A stretch of 7,673 bases of DNA, taken from positions 1-7,673 of the forward strand of contig SCTL01000914.1 of assembly GCA_004297495.1 (NCBI GenBank), given 5' to 3'. A program made the translations under genes and the position numbers. How positions within the stretch are numbered: the stretch's first letter is position 1; each line of letters begins with the position of its first letter. The stretch is from Verrucomicrobiota bacterium (GTDB lineage: Bacteria > Verrucomicrobiota > Verrucomicrobiia > Limisphaerales > JADLHS01). The notes beneath the pieces are model-generated. The model was not told where the DNA came from and made no database searches. It worked only from the letters and a program-made list of their open reading frames with translations. This document shows, piece by piece, positions 1 to 6,119 of this stretch.

Positions 1-757
1 CCGCGAGTTCCTGCTCCGCCTGCGCGAGGTAGTTGGAGAGACCGAACTTCACGTAACTGACCTGCACGCGTTCCGGAATGCGATAGTTGGCAAGCTGGTT
101 CGTGTAGAATTGCGCGATCAATTCCGGCGTGGCGGCCACTGCATTCAGATGATTCGAGAGCGAGAAGAACACGGCCTGCACGGAACGCTCCTCGTTCTCG
201 CGCTCATAAATTTCGCGGACTTCCTGCGGCGTGACGAGCCGCCCACTGAGACCCGCGAGGTTGATGAGTTGCTGGATGCCCAAATCATTGCGCACGAAGC
301 GTTGAAAATCGGCAGGGGTCAGACCTTTCGGGCGGAGCACCTGCGCCTCGAACGCGTCCAGCGGCACGGGCTGGCCGCGATTGAGCGAGCGCATGACCTG
401 GCTGGCCATGAGCGCGACCGCGTCTTCGCCCACGTGAACTTCGAGCGCCGCGGCTTTGCGGACGAGCATGATGCGGAAATAAGTTTCGCGCTCGACATCG
501 AATCCGGTGCGGCGGGCGTCGGCGGCATCCGGCCAGGTGCCGTTGTTGAAAAAGTAGCGCAGATAGACCTCGCGCTGGGCGGCGGCGTAATCGTCGCGCG
601 AAATGGTCTGCCCCTCGATGGTGCCGAGGCTGACGTTGCCGCCGCTGCCGCTGCCCTGGTTGCCGGTGCGCGTGCCCCAGACGACGAAACTGAGAACCGT
701 CGCCACGATGACGACCAGCCAGAGGGCGGTCGAGTGCTTTCGAATTGTCCCAATCAT
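1..757 (-). CDS. SurA/PpiD-like membrane-anchored peptidyl-prolyl isomerase, N-terminal part (runs off left edge)
   Basis: The frame is open from an ATG at 757 to the window edge (252 codons, C-terminus missing). The N-terminus MIGTIRKHSTALW is short and basic. It is followed by one hydrophobic helix (about residues 10-28, ALWLVVIVATVLSFVVWG) with no lipobox, so an uncleaved inner-membrane anchor with a periplasmic body is likely. The next 220 residues are helix-rich. They contain a stretch like the SurA N-terminal chaperone domain: ISRDDYAAAQRE near 52-63, then LTPADFQRFVRNDLGIQQLI, then the VTPQEVREIYERENEERSVQ segment that in PpiD/SurA proteins leads toward the parvulin domain. This layout (anchor, SurA_N, later PPIC) is typical of PpiD-type folding factors for exported proteins. 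The parvulin domain would lie beyond the edge, so isomerase activity cannot be judged and the protein may be chaperone-only. No clear Shine-Dalgarno precedes the ATG. Confidence 0.75.
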   Translation of the reverse strand, partial: MIGTIRKHSTALWLVVIVATVLSFVVWGTRTGNQGSGSGGNVSLGTIEGQTISRDDYAAAQREVYLRYFFNNGTWPDAADARRTGFDVERETYFRIMLVRKAAALEVHVGEDAVALMASQVMRSLNRGQPVPLDAFEAQVLRPKGLTPADFQRFVRNDLGIQQLINLAGLSGRLVTPQEVREIYERENEERSVQAVFFSLSNHLNAVAATPELIAQFYTNQLANYRIPERVQVSYVKFGLSNYLAQAEQELA

Positions 758-841
758 AGGTAAAACAAGGGGCGAAAGCTAACTGGCGGAGGTCTGCCGG
801 GTCAAACGTAAAAACAGGCAACCAAGGCACAATTCACCTTT

Positions 842-856
842 TTGGGTCGAACCCAA
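842..856. other. Short perfect dyad in the divergent intergenic region
   Basis: TTGGGT-CGA-ACCCAA forms a perfect 6-bp inverted repeat with a 3-base centre, preceded by a run of T. It lies in the 183-bp region between the divergent chaperone gene (start 757) and the glycosyltransferase gene (start 941), about 85 bases from each start. Its position suits an operator or a 5'-leader hairpin of either transcript. I could not identify convincing -35/-10 elements nearby, so the role is open. Confidence 0.35.
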
Positions 857-861
857 GGAGA

Positions 862-896
862 TTTCAGCTTTCTACTTTCAGCTTTCAGCTTTCCAA
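862..896. repeat. 7-bp-periodic imperfect tandem array (TTTCAGC type), unpaired
   Basis: Consecutive heptads read TTTCAGC, TTTCTAC, TTTCAGC, TTTCAGC, TTTCCAA. Rephased by one base these are TTCAGCT, TTCTACT, TTCAGCT, TTCAGCT, close to the TTCAACN units seen at 4702-4773, 6331-6409 and 7576-7661. It lies 45 bases upstream of the glycosyltransferase ATG. Unlike the other three it has no inverted partner. A gene caller choosing the TTG at 842 would translate it as a spurious 33-residue extension. Confidence 0.7.
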
Positions 897-940
897 AATC
901 CCCTCGCCCGCCGTCTCCACGCTCGCTAACGTTTCAAAAC

Positions 941-1711
941 ATGACCATCGAACGCGTCAACGTCCTCGGCGTAGGCCTCAGCGCCCTCAACCTGCGCACC
1001 GCCGTCGCCGCGTTTGCCGACGCCATCGCGCACCGCCGCAAAGGCTACGTCTGCGTGACGGGCGTGCATGGCGTCATCGAAGCGCAGGACGATCCCGAGT
1101 TCCGTCGCATCTTGAATCAAGCCTTCCTCTGCACGCCCGACGGGATGCCGATGTCCTGGATCGGCTGGCTCGGCGGGCATCGCGACATGGACCGCGTCTA
1201 TGGCCCGGACCTGATGCTCGACGTCTGCGCGCGCGGCGAGAAAGAAGGCTGGCGACATTTCTTTTACGGCGGCGCGCCGGGTGTGGCGGAATTGCTGCGC
1301 GATAAACTGAAGGAAAAATTTCCCGCCCTGCAAGTCGTGGGCACTTACACGCCGCCGTTCCGCGCGCTGACGTCGGAGGAGGAATCGCAATTGCAAGAAC
1401 AAGTGCGCGCGTGCCGGCCAGACATCCTGTGGGTGGGCCTGAGCACGCCCAAACAGGAACGCTTCATGGCCGCGTATCTCGCGCGGCTCGACGCGACGCT
1501 GATGGTGGGCGTGGGCGCGGCGTTTGATTTCCACAGCGGCCGCGTAAGCCAAGCGCCGCGCTGGATGCAGCGGTGCGGACTCGAATGGTTTTACCGCCTG
1601 TGCAGCGAACCGCGCCGCCTCGCCAAACGTTACTTGAAAAACAACCCGCGCTTCCTCTGGAAAGTTTTCTGGCAACTCACCGGCGTGAAGAAGTATTCGC
1701 TCGAAACGTAA
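941..1711 (+). CDS. tagA: WecG/TagA/CpsF family glycosyltransferase
   Basis: This is a complete 256-residue protein of the WecG/TagA/CpsF family. These enzymes transfer a UDP-activated sugar (classically N-acetylmannosamine) to a polyprenyl-diphosphate-linked sugar at the inner cytoplasmic membrane, during surface polysaccharide or teichoic acid synthesis. The family motifs appear in order: YVCVTGVHGVIE (36-47, with T40 at the conserved Thr), TPDGMPMSW (65-73, with D67 at the proposed catalytic Asp), RVYGPDLM (85-92), FFYGGAPGVAELL (107-119), DILWVGLSTPKQE (161-173), GVGAAFDFHSG (190-200), and a basic aromatic tail, CGLEWFYRL...EPRRLAKRYLKNNPRFL, that resembles the membrane-docking end of the family. 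I chose the ATG at 941 because the homologous core begins there. The in-frame TTG at 842 would add residues encoded by a heptad repeat. No other polysaccharide genes are nearby, so the sugar and acceptor are unknown. It stands alone and is convergent to the secretion operon. Confidence 0.95.
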   Translation: MTIERVNVLGVGLSALNLRTAVAAFADAIAHRRKGYVCVTGVHGVIEAQDDPEFRRILNQAFLCTPDGMPMSWIGWLGGHRDMDRVYGPDLMLDVCARGEKEGWRHFFYGGAPGVAELLRDKLKEKFPALQVVGTYTPPFRALTSEEESQLQEQVRACRPDILWVGLSTPKQERFMAAYLARLDATLMVGVGAAFDFHSGRVSQAPRWMQRCGLEWFYRLCSEPRRLAKRYLKNNPRFLWKVFWQLTGVKKYSLET

Positions 1712-1848
1712 TCTCGCACCGGCAGCGAAGAACGCACTGCCCCAACGAACTTGCCGCAACGAAGCCGGGCAAGAGTGTCCCGAAGGGATCGGCTGACGGG
1801 GCGCGTTGCCGCACAGTCTTGGGATTGGTCGCGGCCGGCGTCGCGCCT
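1712..1848. other. Convergent 3' intergenic spacer with two small hairpins
   Basis: This stretch separates the 3' end of the glycosyltransferase gene from the 3' end of the oppositely oriented secretion operon. Two small inverted repeats are visible: CTTGCC (1750-1755) with GGCAAG (1768-1773), and TCCC-GAA-GGGA (1778-1788). Neither is followed by a T-run on either strand, so I do not call them Rho-independent terminators. Frames open across it on the minus strand look like antisense shadows of the plus-strand gene. I see no convincing gene here. Confidence 0.4.
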
Positions 1849-2021
1849 TCACGGGATTCCTCCAAAAAGCTTTTCCACCTTCACCGTCGCCACGGCATCC
1901 AGCTTCCGCCTTCGCGTTCGCTTCAGCGCAAGGTCCACGATCCCTGGGAAGTTCATCTTGGAGAACGCGAGGAACTTCCAAAACTGCGGCCACAGTTTTT
2001 TGAAAATAGTCGGCCGCTCAC
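1849..2021 (-). pseudogene. Possible sixth operon gene: short ORF coupled to gspK but broken at an A AAA AAC run (frameshifted or decayed)
   Basis: A GTG at 2021 overlaps the gspK stop by four bases (GTGA), the same junction type as all four upstream gene pairs. Its frame reads MSGRLFSKN, then CGRSFGSS, and soon hits a stop. A one-base backward shift at the in-frame heptamer A AAA AAC (2001-1995) enters a frame that looks protein-like, LWPQFWKFLAFSKMNFPG, continuing to a basic KRTRRRK stretch and ending ...VEKLFGGIP before TGA at 1851-1849. The joined product would be 57 residues: aromatic/hydrophobic, then basic. The shifted frame has no ATG/GTG/TTG start of its own before an internal ATG at 1956. 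I do not recognise the product. It could be a programmed -1 frameshift gene, a gene that lost one A from the homopolymer, an assembly error, or chance. That an ORF is really expressed here is an inference. Confidence 0.3.
1986..2017. other. GC stem flanking the A6 run just after the gspK stop
   Basis: GCGGCC (1986-1991) and GGCCGC (2012-2017) form a perfect 6-bp inverted repeat. The 20-base loop between them holds the A6/T6 homopolymer. The arm at 2012-2017 abuts the gspK TGA. It could be a transcript-end hairpin for the operon, or structure around the putative shift site. It lacks the T-tract after the stem expected of a classical intrinsic terminator. Confidence 0.4.
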
Positions 2022-3097
2022 TTCCAATAGAAACTCAGGATGGGAAGGTCGCGCGGGCTGTTGCGGCCGACGATGGCCACGAATTGCCGTTTGTAGCCCG
2101 CGATGTCCGCGTCCACCGTCACCTCGAACGTGCTGCTGCGCACCGTGGCGAATCTCACGATCTGGCCTACGATCTGGTTGTTCGGAATCGCATTGATCAA
2201 TTCCCCCGGGTTGCGATACGGCGTGTCGTCCTCCGTGCCGTCCACGCCGTCCGGGCCGGAACGGAAACGGATGATCTCGCCCGCGGCGGCTTCATCCACG
2301 TAGGGCAGCATCTGGAGTTGCGTGGCGTTGGCGGTGTTGATGTTGATCTGGCCCTTGGAAAGCGGCGTGAACAAATCCACCAGACCGACGGGGTGACTTT
2401 GGATGTCGGGTTGCAGGCCCATGCGTTGCAGATTTTTTTGGAACGCGGCCGGAGTATGATTCGTCGCCGCGCCGCCGAAATAAATATCCGGCGCGACGTT
2501 GGCGACGAGCAGCAACTCGGTGATGTCGTCAATGGGTTTGTTCTTCGCGTAATAAGGCGGCGTGAGGCCCTGATAGTAATCGTTCTCCGCGCCGTTGATG
2601 TGCGTGTTGTTGTCCGGGTCAATCCAGTCGAGGATCGAGCCGGTGATGGCGTCCACGTCGCTCGCGTCCGCGCCGATCAGGCCGAGCGCGCGTTTCAAAA
2701 CCTCCTCGTCGGCCATGTTTATGTTAAACTTGCGGTCCAGGTCCACGATCTTCACCGTGAAATGTCCTTTGCCGAGCGGATAATCCGTCAGCGAAATATC
2801 CTGAAGCGGTCCGTTCGTGCTGTTGATCGTGCCCGGGCCGCCCGCCCATTTCTGGTTCAACGAATCATACGGCTCCTGCGGCACCATCATCTGCTGCGCC
2901 AAAACGTAACGCGCGAGTTCCACGCCCGAGCGGCCCATCCACAGCAGTTCGGTCTCGGAGTATGAGTTCTGCGCCAGCTTGGTTTCCACCTTCATCGCAA
3001 ACGCGAACGCCGCGACAAGAATGGACAACACCGCAATGGCGATCATCACGACCATGAGCGCCATGCCGCTGCGATTAGGCTGGGTGCAAATCTTCAC
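2018..3097 (-). CDS. gspK: Type II secretion minor pseudopilin GspK
   Basis: This 359-residue protein is the large minor pseudopilin that caps the type II secretion pseudopilus tip with GspI and GspJ, at the inner membrane and in the periplasm. The leader MKICTQPNRSG is cut after G11, giving MALMVVMIAIAVLSILVA as the N-terminal helix. Position +5 is not Glu, as is characteristic of GspK. The periplasmic body shows the family landmarks: KFNINMADEEVL (123-134), the LDWID-D-N...GAENDYY segment (156-175) corresponding to the acidic metal-binding region of GspK, and a helix-hairpin-helix-like ININTANATQLQMLP (251-265). It ends FEVTVDA...YKRQFVAIVGR, a final strand typical of the family. I chose the GTG at 3097 because it overlaps the gspJ stop in GTGA and puts an 11-residue leader before the cleavage site. 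The frame stays open further upstream, but that sequence is antisense-like and overlaps gspJ. Confidence 0.94.
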   Translation of the reverse strand: MKICTQPNRSGMALMVVMIAIAVLSILVAAFAFAMKVETKLAQNSYSETELLWMGRSGVELARYVLAQQMMVPQEPYDSLNQKWAGGPGTINSTNGPLQDISLTDYPLGKGHFTVKIVDLDRKFNINMADEEVLKRALGLIGADASDVDAITGSILDWIDPDNNTHINGAENDYYQGLTPPYYAKNKPIDDITELLLVANVAPDIYFGGAATNHTPAAFQKNLQRMGLQPDIQSHPVGLVDLFTPLSKGQININTANATQLQMLPYVDEAAAGEIIRFRSGPDGVDGTEDDTPYRNPGELINAIPNNQIVGQIVRFATVRSSTFEVTVDADIAGYKRQFVAIVGRNSPRDLPILSFYWK

Positions 3098-3813
3098 TGC
3101 GCCGTGACGTTTTGTTGTTGCTGCTGTTGTTGCGGCGGGCGCGGACGCTGCCACGCGGCGGGCACGGAATTGGCCGGCAAGGCCACCACGCGCGCAATCT
3201 TGTCTTCCTGGTTCGCGAAGCTGCCGTCCTTGGCGATTTTCTTGAAAGTCAGCGTGAGCTTCACCAGCCGGGGCAGATTGTTGGTCTCGCGCCATTCATC
3301 AATCCAATCGCCCGCGCGCATGTCCCAGAACTGAAACTCCATCTTCTTCACGTCATGCGCGAGCACCAGCGGATGCTCCATTTCGTCCTCGTCGAAATCC
3401 ATGAAGATCGGCGATTGCCGCATCACGAGATTTTTTTCAAAACCATCGCCGGGCTCCAATTTGAAATTCAACCGGCGCACGTCCAGGTCGCCGAACCGAC
3501 CGCCGCGCGGAAACGATTTTGGCAATCGCGACGTGAAACTGATTTCCCCGTCGCTCCCGCTCTCCGCGACGAAGCTGTAATACTGGATGCTCTCCTGAAA
3601 CGACTGGATGCAACCCAGCGCTTCTTCGAGCGTGCGCAACGCCACGCGTTCGCGATGCGCCTGCGCCGCGACTTCGCGCCCGACCTTCGCGCCACGGCTG
3701 ATGCCAATCCACGTGGAATAAATCGCCGCCACCACCAGCGAAAAAATCGCCAGCGCGAGCAACACTTCGAGCAAGGTGAAGCCACGCGATCCGGATCGGC
3801 GGAAAGTTTTCAT
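3094..3813 (-). CDS. gspJ: Type II secretion minor pseudopilin GspJ
   Basis: This 239-residue minor pseudopilin is expected to form the tip complex with GspI and GspK. The prepilin leader MKTFRRSGSRG precedes FTLLEVLLALAIFSLVVAAI. Cleavage falls after G11, with the conserved Glu5 at E16. The body is β-rich, with the GspJ-like pattern of an early helix (LRTLEEALGCIQSF) and a later WDMRAGDWIDEWRE ... LPRLVKLTLTF segment, where GspJ proteins describe the residual length and typed expression. Length and position (after gspI, before gspK) fit. The ATG at 3813 overlaps the gspI stop (ATGA). The C-terminus is odd: PRPPQQQQQQQNVTAQ, a seven-glutamine run (residues 228-234) encoded at 3112-3132 immediately before the overlap with gspK. 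The identification rests on leader, order and length. A generic PilW-like pseudopilin name would also fit the N-terminus alone. Confidence 0.9.
   Translation of the reverse strand: MKTFRRSGSRGFTLLEVLLALAIFSLVVAAIYSTWIGISRGAKVGREVAAQAHRERVALRTLEEALGCIQSFQESIQYYSFVAESGSDGEISFTSRLPKSFPRGGRFGDLDVRRLNFKLEPGDGFEKNLVMRQSPIFMDFDEDEMEHPLVLAHDVKKMEFQFWDMRAGDWIDEWRETNNLPRLVKLTLTFKKIAKDGSFANQEDKIARVVALPANSVPAAWQRPRPPQQQQQQQNVTAQ
3112..3132 (-). repeat. Triplet repeat encoding seven glutamines at the GspJ C-terminus
   Basis: Seven consecutive CAA/CAG codons (five CAA, two CAG on the minus strand) form a trinucleotide tract. It lies 15 bases before the gspJ stop and the gspK GTG. Slippage in steps of three would change the tail length without breaking the frame. 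Confidence 0.8.
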
Positions 3814-4226
3814 CTCGGCGATACTCCTCCGCTCCGCGAGCCGGGTTGCGAATCCGGGCGGTAGAGCAGGATGCTCATCGTGGATTCGACGGCGGGCGTG
3901 CCGCTGTGCCGTTCCACAATCATGTCGGATTGAAACAATCCGTTCGTGCTCACTTCGTACGTGTCCGACGTCCACGAGTAGTCCGGATACATGTCCTCGA
4001 AGTCGCCGGTCTCGACGCCTTCGGTGACGCGATTCGTCAGGGAGAGTTGGGCCGCGACCATGCCGGCGTCCACCGGCTTGCGCTGCAACGCCCGCGCATT
4101 GCGCAACCCATTGGCCAGCAGCGCGAGGATCGCGAACGACGCCATGAAGAAAATCCCCAGCGCGATCAGCACTTCCATGAGGGTGAAAGCGGAGTGACGC
4201 TTGGCGCGTGGCAGGTTTCGGTTCAT
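3810..4226 (-). CDS. gspI: Type II secretion minor pseudopilin GspI-like
   Basis: This is a 138-residue prepilin-like protein. The leader MNRNLPRAKRHSA is followed by FTLMEVLIALGIFFMASFAILALLANGLRNA. This is the typical GspI/PilV-like N-terminal helix, with Glu5 at E18 after processing. Residue -1 is Ala (A13) instead of the usual Gly. The short β body (YSWTSDTYEVS ... MIVERHSG ... STMSILLYRP) and total length fit GspI, which nucleates the tip complex with GspJ and GspK. Its ATG overlaps the gspH stop (ATGA), and its own TGA overlaps the gspJ ATG. The C-terminal tail (QPGSRSGGVSPR) is low in hydrophobics and probably disordered. Assignment as GspI instead of another minor pseudopilin is by order, size and the MEVLIALGIF signature. 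Confidence 0.86.
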   Translation of the reverse strand: MNRNLPRAKRHSAFTLMEVLIALGIFFMASFAILALLANGLRNARALQRKPVDAGMVAAQLSLTNRVTEGVETGDFEDMYPDYSWTSDTYEVSTNGLFQSDMIVERHSGTPAVESTMSILLYRPDSQPGSRSGGVSPR

Positions 4227-4786
4227 TGAATCTTGTCCGTCACCGACGCCAGGCCGGTCGTCACTTCGAGGGTGAACTTGCGCCATTCGTCCTTGTCTGA
4301 ATGAAGGATCAACGTCATCTCGTCGCTCGTGCCGTTGGGGAAAAACCGCACCCGCACGGAATCCGACTCGCGATACTCCAGCAGATTCACGTCGAGCATC
4401 TCGATCTGGATCGAGTCGGGAATCTGTCCTGTCGTGGCGCTGGCCTGGTTCGGATCGGTCGGCCCGCCGCCGCCGGAAACCTCGAAACGCCGGTTCAGCG
4501 GCTGAAACACCACCGTCACCTCCGAACCGCTCAGGATGGCCCGCCCGCGCGCGTTGGCGCAGGTTTCCATGAGATCGTTCGTCACCTTGCTGATGCCCTC
4601 GCGCTTGATAGCATGGTAAAGCGTCGGCACGCCCACAGCCATGATCAGGCCGATGATCGAGACCACGACCATGATCTCGATCAGCGTGAAAGCGCGCCGG
4701 AGTCGAACGTCGAAGGCCGAGGGTCGAAGGCCGGCAGCGTCCAGCCCGCGACTCTCGACTCCCAACTCTCGACGGCTTTGCTTCAC
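4223..4786 (-). CDS. gspH: Type II secretion pseudopilin GspH/FimT-like with repeat-derived long leader
   Basis: This is a 187-residue pseudopilin. Processing is expected after A32, before FTLIEIMVVVSIIGLIMAVG, with Glu5 at E37. The segment after the helix, CANARGRAILSGSEVTVVFQ, then a β body, matches the GspH/FimT pattern (helix, small polar turn, strands describing assembly contacts) better than the major pseudopilin GspG, which would carry a C-terminal calcium loop not seen here. The start is the GTG at 4786, which overlaps the gspF stop in GTGA. Two features are odd. Residue -1 is Ala. The leader is about 32 residues, when pseudopilin leaders are commonly 6-15. Residues about 5-30 of that leader are encoded by a pair of inverted heptad arrays (4702-4773). 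A later start would lose the coupling, and no good in-frame start lies between the array and FTLIE. Confidence 0.86.
   Translation of the reverse strand: MKQSRRELGVESRGLDAAGLRPSAFDVRLRRAFTLIEIMVVVSIIGLIMAVGVPTLYHAIKREGISKVTNDLMETCANARGRAILSGSEVTVVFQPLNRRFEVSGGGGPTDPNQASATTGQIPDSIQIEMLDVNLLEYRESDSVRVRFFPNGTSDEMTLILHSDKDEWRKFTLEVTTGLASVTDKIQ
4702..4773. repeat. Inverted pair of 7-bp arrays inside the gspH leader
   Basis: On the plus strand the left half reads GTCGAAC, GTCGAAG, GCCGAGG, GTCGAAG (4702-4729). The right half reads CGACTCT, CGACTCC, CAACTCT, CGAC (4749-4773). The right half is the same type in opposite orientation, with a GC-rich spacer of about 20 bases. Pairing between arms is imperfect. 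The units are the TTCGACN version of the heptad family elsewhere in the window. Because seven is not a multiple of three, the reading rotates and the encoded peptide is not itself a simple repeat. Confidence 0.7.
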
Positions 4787-6069
4787 TTGCCGACTCCTCC
4801 CGCGCTGATGTTCGAGATCAGCTTGAACATCGGCAGCATCACGCTCAACAGCAGGAAGCCCACGCCCATCGCCATGACGATGATCAGCACCGGTTCGATG
4901 AGCGTCATCACCACGCGCAACGCAATGCTCAGTTCATTCTCGTACGTGTCCGCCACGTTCTTCAACGCCGCCGGCACATCGCCGGTTTCTTCGCCGATCT
5001 TCACGAGGTCCACCATGAGTTGCGGGAAGACTTTGCTGTGCGCCAGCGGTTGCGCGATGGTCTTGCCGTCCGTCACCGCGTCGCGCGTTTTCGAGATGGC
5101 TTCCTTGATCACGCGGTTGGGGATGACCTGCTCGGTGATCTTCAATGCGGTCAACACGGGCACGCCGTTTTCAAGCAGCGTCGAGAGTGTGCGCGCGAAC
5201 TGGCCGTAATAATTCAACTTCACCACCTTGCCCACGATGGGCAGTTTCATTTTCCAACGGTCAATCTGCTCGCGCCCTTCGTCCGTCGCCTGAAAGCGTT
5301 TGAAGAAAACAATCACCGCCAGCACGCTCAGAATCACCAGCCACCAGAAGTGCGTGAACACGTAACCGACCGCGATCAACATCCGCGTGGGCAACGGCAG
5401 TTCCACCTGAAAGCCCGTGAACATCTCCACAAAGTGCGGCAGCATGAAATAGATGAAGAACAAAATCAGCCCGATGCCCACGCAGCAGACGAGGATGGGA
5501 TAAATCAGCGCTGACTTGAGTTTGCTCTGCACCTCGGCGTACTGCTCGAAGTGATGGGCCATGCGCCGCAGCACTTCCACCAGCGCGCCGGATTGCTCGC
5601 CGGCTTTGACCATGTTCACGTAGAGATCGGAAAAAATCGCCGGCTGCTTCGCCATCGCGTCGGACAGTCCGCGGCCTTCCATCACTTCCTGACGCAAATT
5701 CTGGCTCACTTCCTTGGAGATGCCCTTGGATTCCAGGTGCGACATGCTTTGCAACGCCACGGTCAGCGTCATACCGGCCTGCAACAAGTTCGCGAGCTGC
5801 TGTGTGAAGGTGGCCAGCTCCTGCATCTTCGGCTTGCGCTTGGTCGTGGCCCACTGGCGCAACGTGGGCGGCAACATTTCGGTGAAATCACGCCGCGCCT
5901 TGGCCGGCGAATCACCCGTCACCGCGCCACTCTTGGCTGCGTCCACGGAAAGCGGGAACAGCCCGAGCCGCTCGATTTGCCCGAGCGCCGCGCCGCGATC
6001 CGCCACGTCGAGCACGCCGGAAACGATTTCGCCCGAGCGCCGTTTGGCCTTGTAGGAAAACTGTGCCAT
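4783..6069 (-). CDS. gspF: Type II secretion inner-membrane platform protein GspF
   Basis: This 428-residue polytopic protein is the inner-membrane platform of the type II secretion assembly, thought to couple the GspE ATPase to pseudopilus assembly. The N-terminus MAQFSYKAKRRSGEIVSGVL is the family's cytoplasmic opening motif. Two tandem T2SSF domains follow. The first is about 85-210, with MVKAGEQSGALVEVLRRMA at 153-171. The second is about 288-412, with the matching LVKIGEETGDVPAALKNVA at 355-373. Predicted membrane segments are about 187-209, 232-256 and 385-412, and the length is normal. PilC of type IV pili shares this fold, but the coupled pseudopilins argue for GspF. ATG at 6069 has no strong Shine-Dalgarno. 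The stop overlaps the gspH GTG. It starts 50 bases after the larE stop, so it could be the first gene of its own operon or cotranscribed with larE. Confidence 0.97.
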   Translation of the reverse strand: MAQFSYKAKRRSGEIVSGVLDVADRGAALGQIERLGLFPLSVDAAKSGAVTGDSPAKARRDFTEMLPPTLRQWATTKRKPKMQELATFTQQLANLLQAGMTLTVALQSMSHLESKGISKEVSQNLRQEVMEGRGLSDAMAKQPAIFSDLYVNMVKAGEQSGALVEVLRRMAHHFEQYAEVQSKLKSALIYPILVCCVGIGLILFFIYFMLPHFVEMFTGFQVELPLPTRMLIAVGYVFTHFWWLVILSVLAVIVFFKRFQATDEGREQIDRWKMKLPIVGKVVKLNYYGQFARTLSTLLENGVPVLTALKITEQVIPNRVIKEAISKTRDAVTDGKTIAQPLAHSKVFPQLMVDLVKIGEETGDVPAALKNVADTYENELSIALRVVMTLIEPVLIIVMAMGVGFLLLSVMLPMFKLISNISAGGVGK

Positions 6070-6073
6070 AAAC

Positions 6074-6084
6074 TTAGATTCTAA
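6074..6084. promoter_or_regulatory. Small dyad just upstream of gspF
   Basis: TTAGA-T-TCTAA is a perfect AT-rich inverted repeat centred 10 bases before the gspF ATG. It occupies the place where a ribosome binding site would normally lie. It could be an operator half or a translation-control structure, or chance at this short length. Confidence 0.25.
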
Positions 6085-6119
6085 AACCGAGTGACGGGAA
6101 AAGTTTCACGCAGCAGGCA

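Noticed and set aside
110..763. Long plus-strand ORF opposite the chaperone gene
   Set aside because: It is antisense to a frame with a clear membrane anchor and SurA-like segments. The translation is His/Arg/Ala-rich low-quality sequence typical of shadows in GC-rich DNA.
1750..1788. Intrinsic terminators between tagA and the gsp operon
   Set aside because: The two small stems are not followed by a T-run on either strand, so termination by them is not supported.
926..1993. Long minus-strand ORF (355 codons) opposite tagA, with a good GGAGG spaced before an in-frame GTG at 1852
   Set aside because: It covers the well-supported TagA coding sequence in antisense and its composition is shadow-like. 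The Shine-Dalgarno and GTGA overlap with the TGA at 1849-1851 are noted as curious but probably coincidental.
1751..2965. 404-codon plus-strand ORF across gspK
   Set aside because: It is antisense to gspK, which has family motifs throughout. The Arg/Val/His-rich composition has no domain resemblance.
4223..4786. Calling the FTLIE protein the major pseudopilin GspG
   Set aside because: The body lacks the GspG-like C-terminal calcium loop and carries the GspH/FimT-like CANARGRAILSGSEV segment. Gene order F-H-I-J-K also fits GspH.
4301..5209. 302-codon plus-strand ORF across gspH and the gspF C-terminus
   Set aside because: It is antisense to two recognised coupled genes. Nothing in its translation looks like a protein family.
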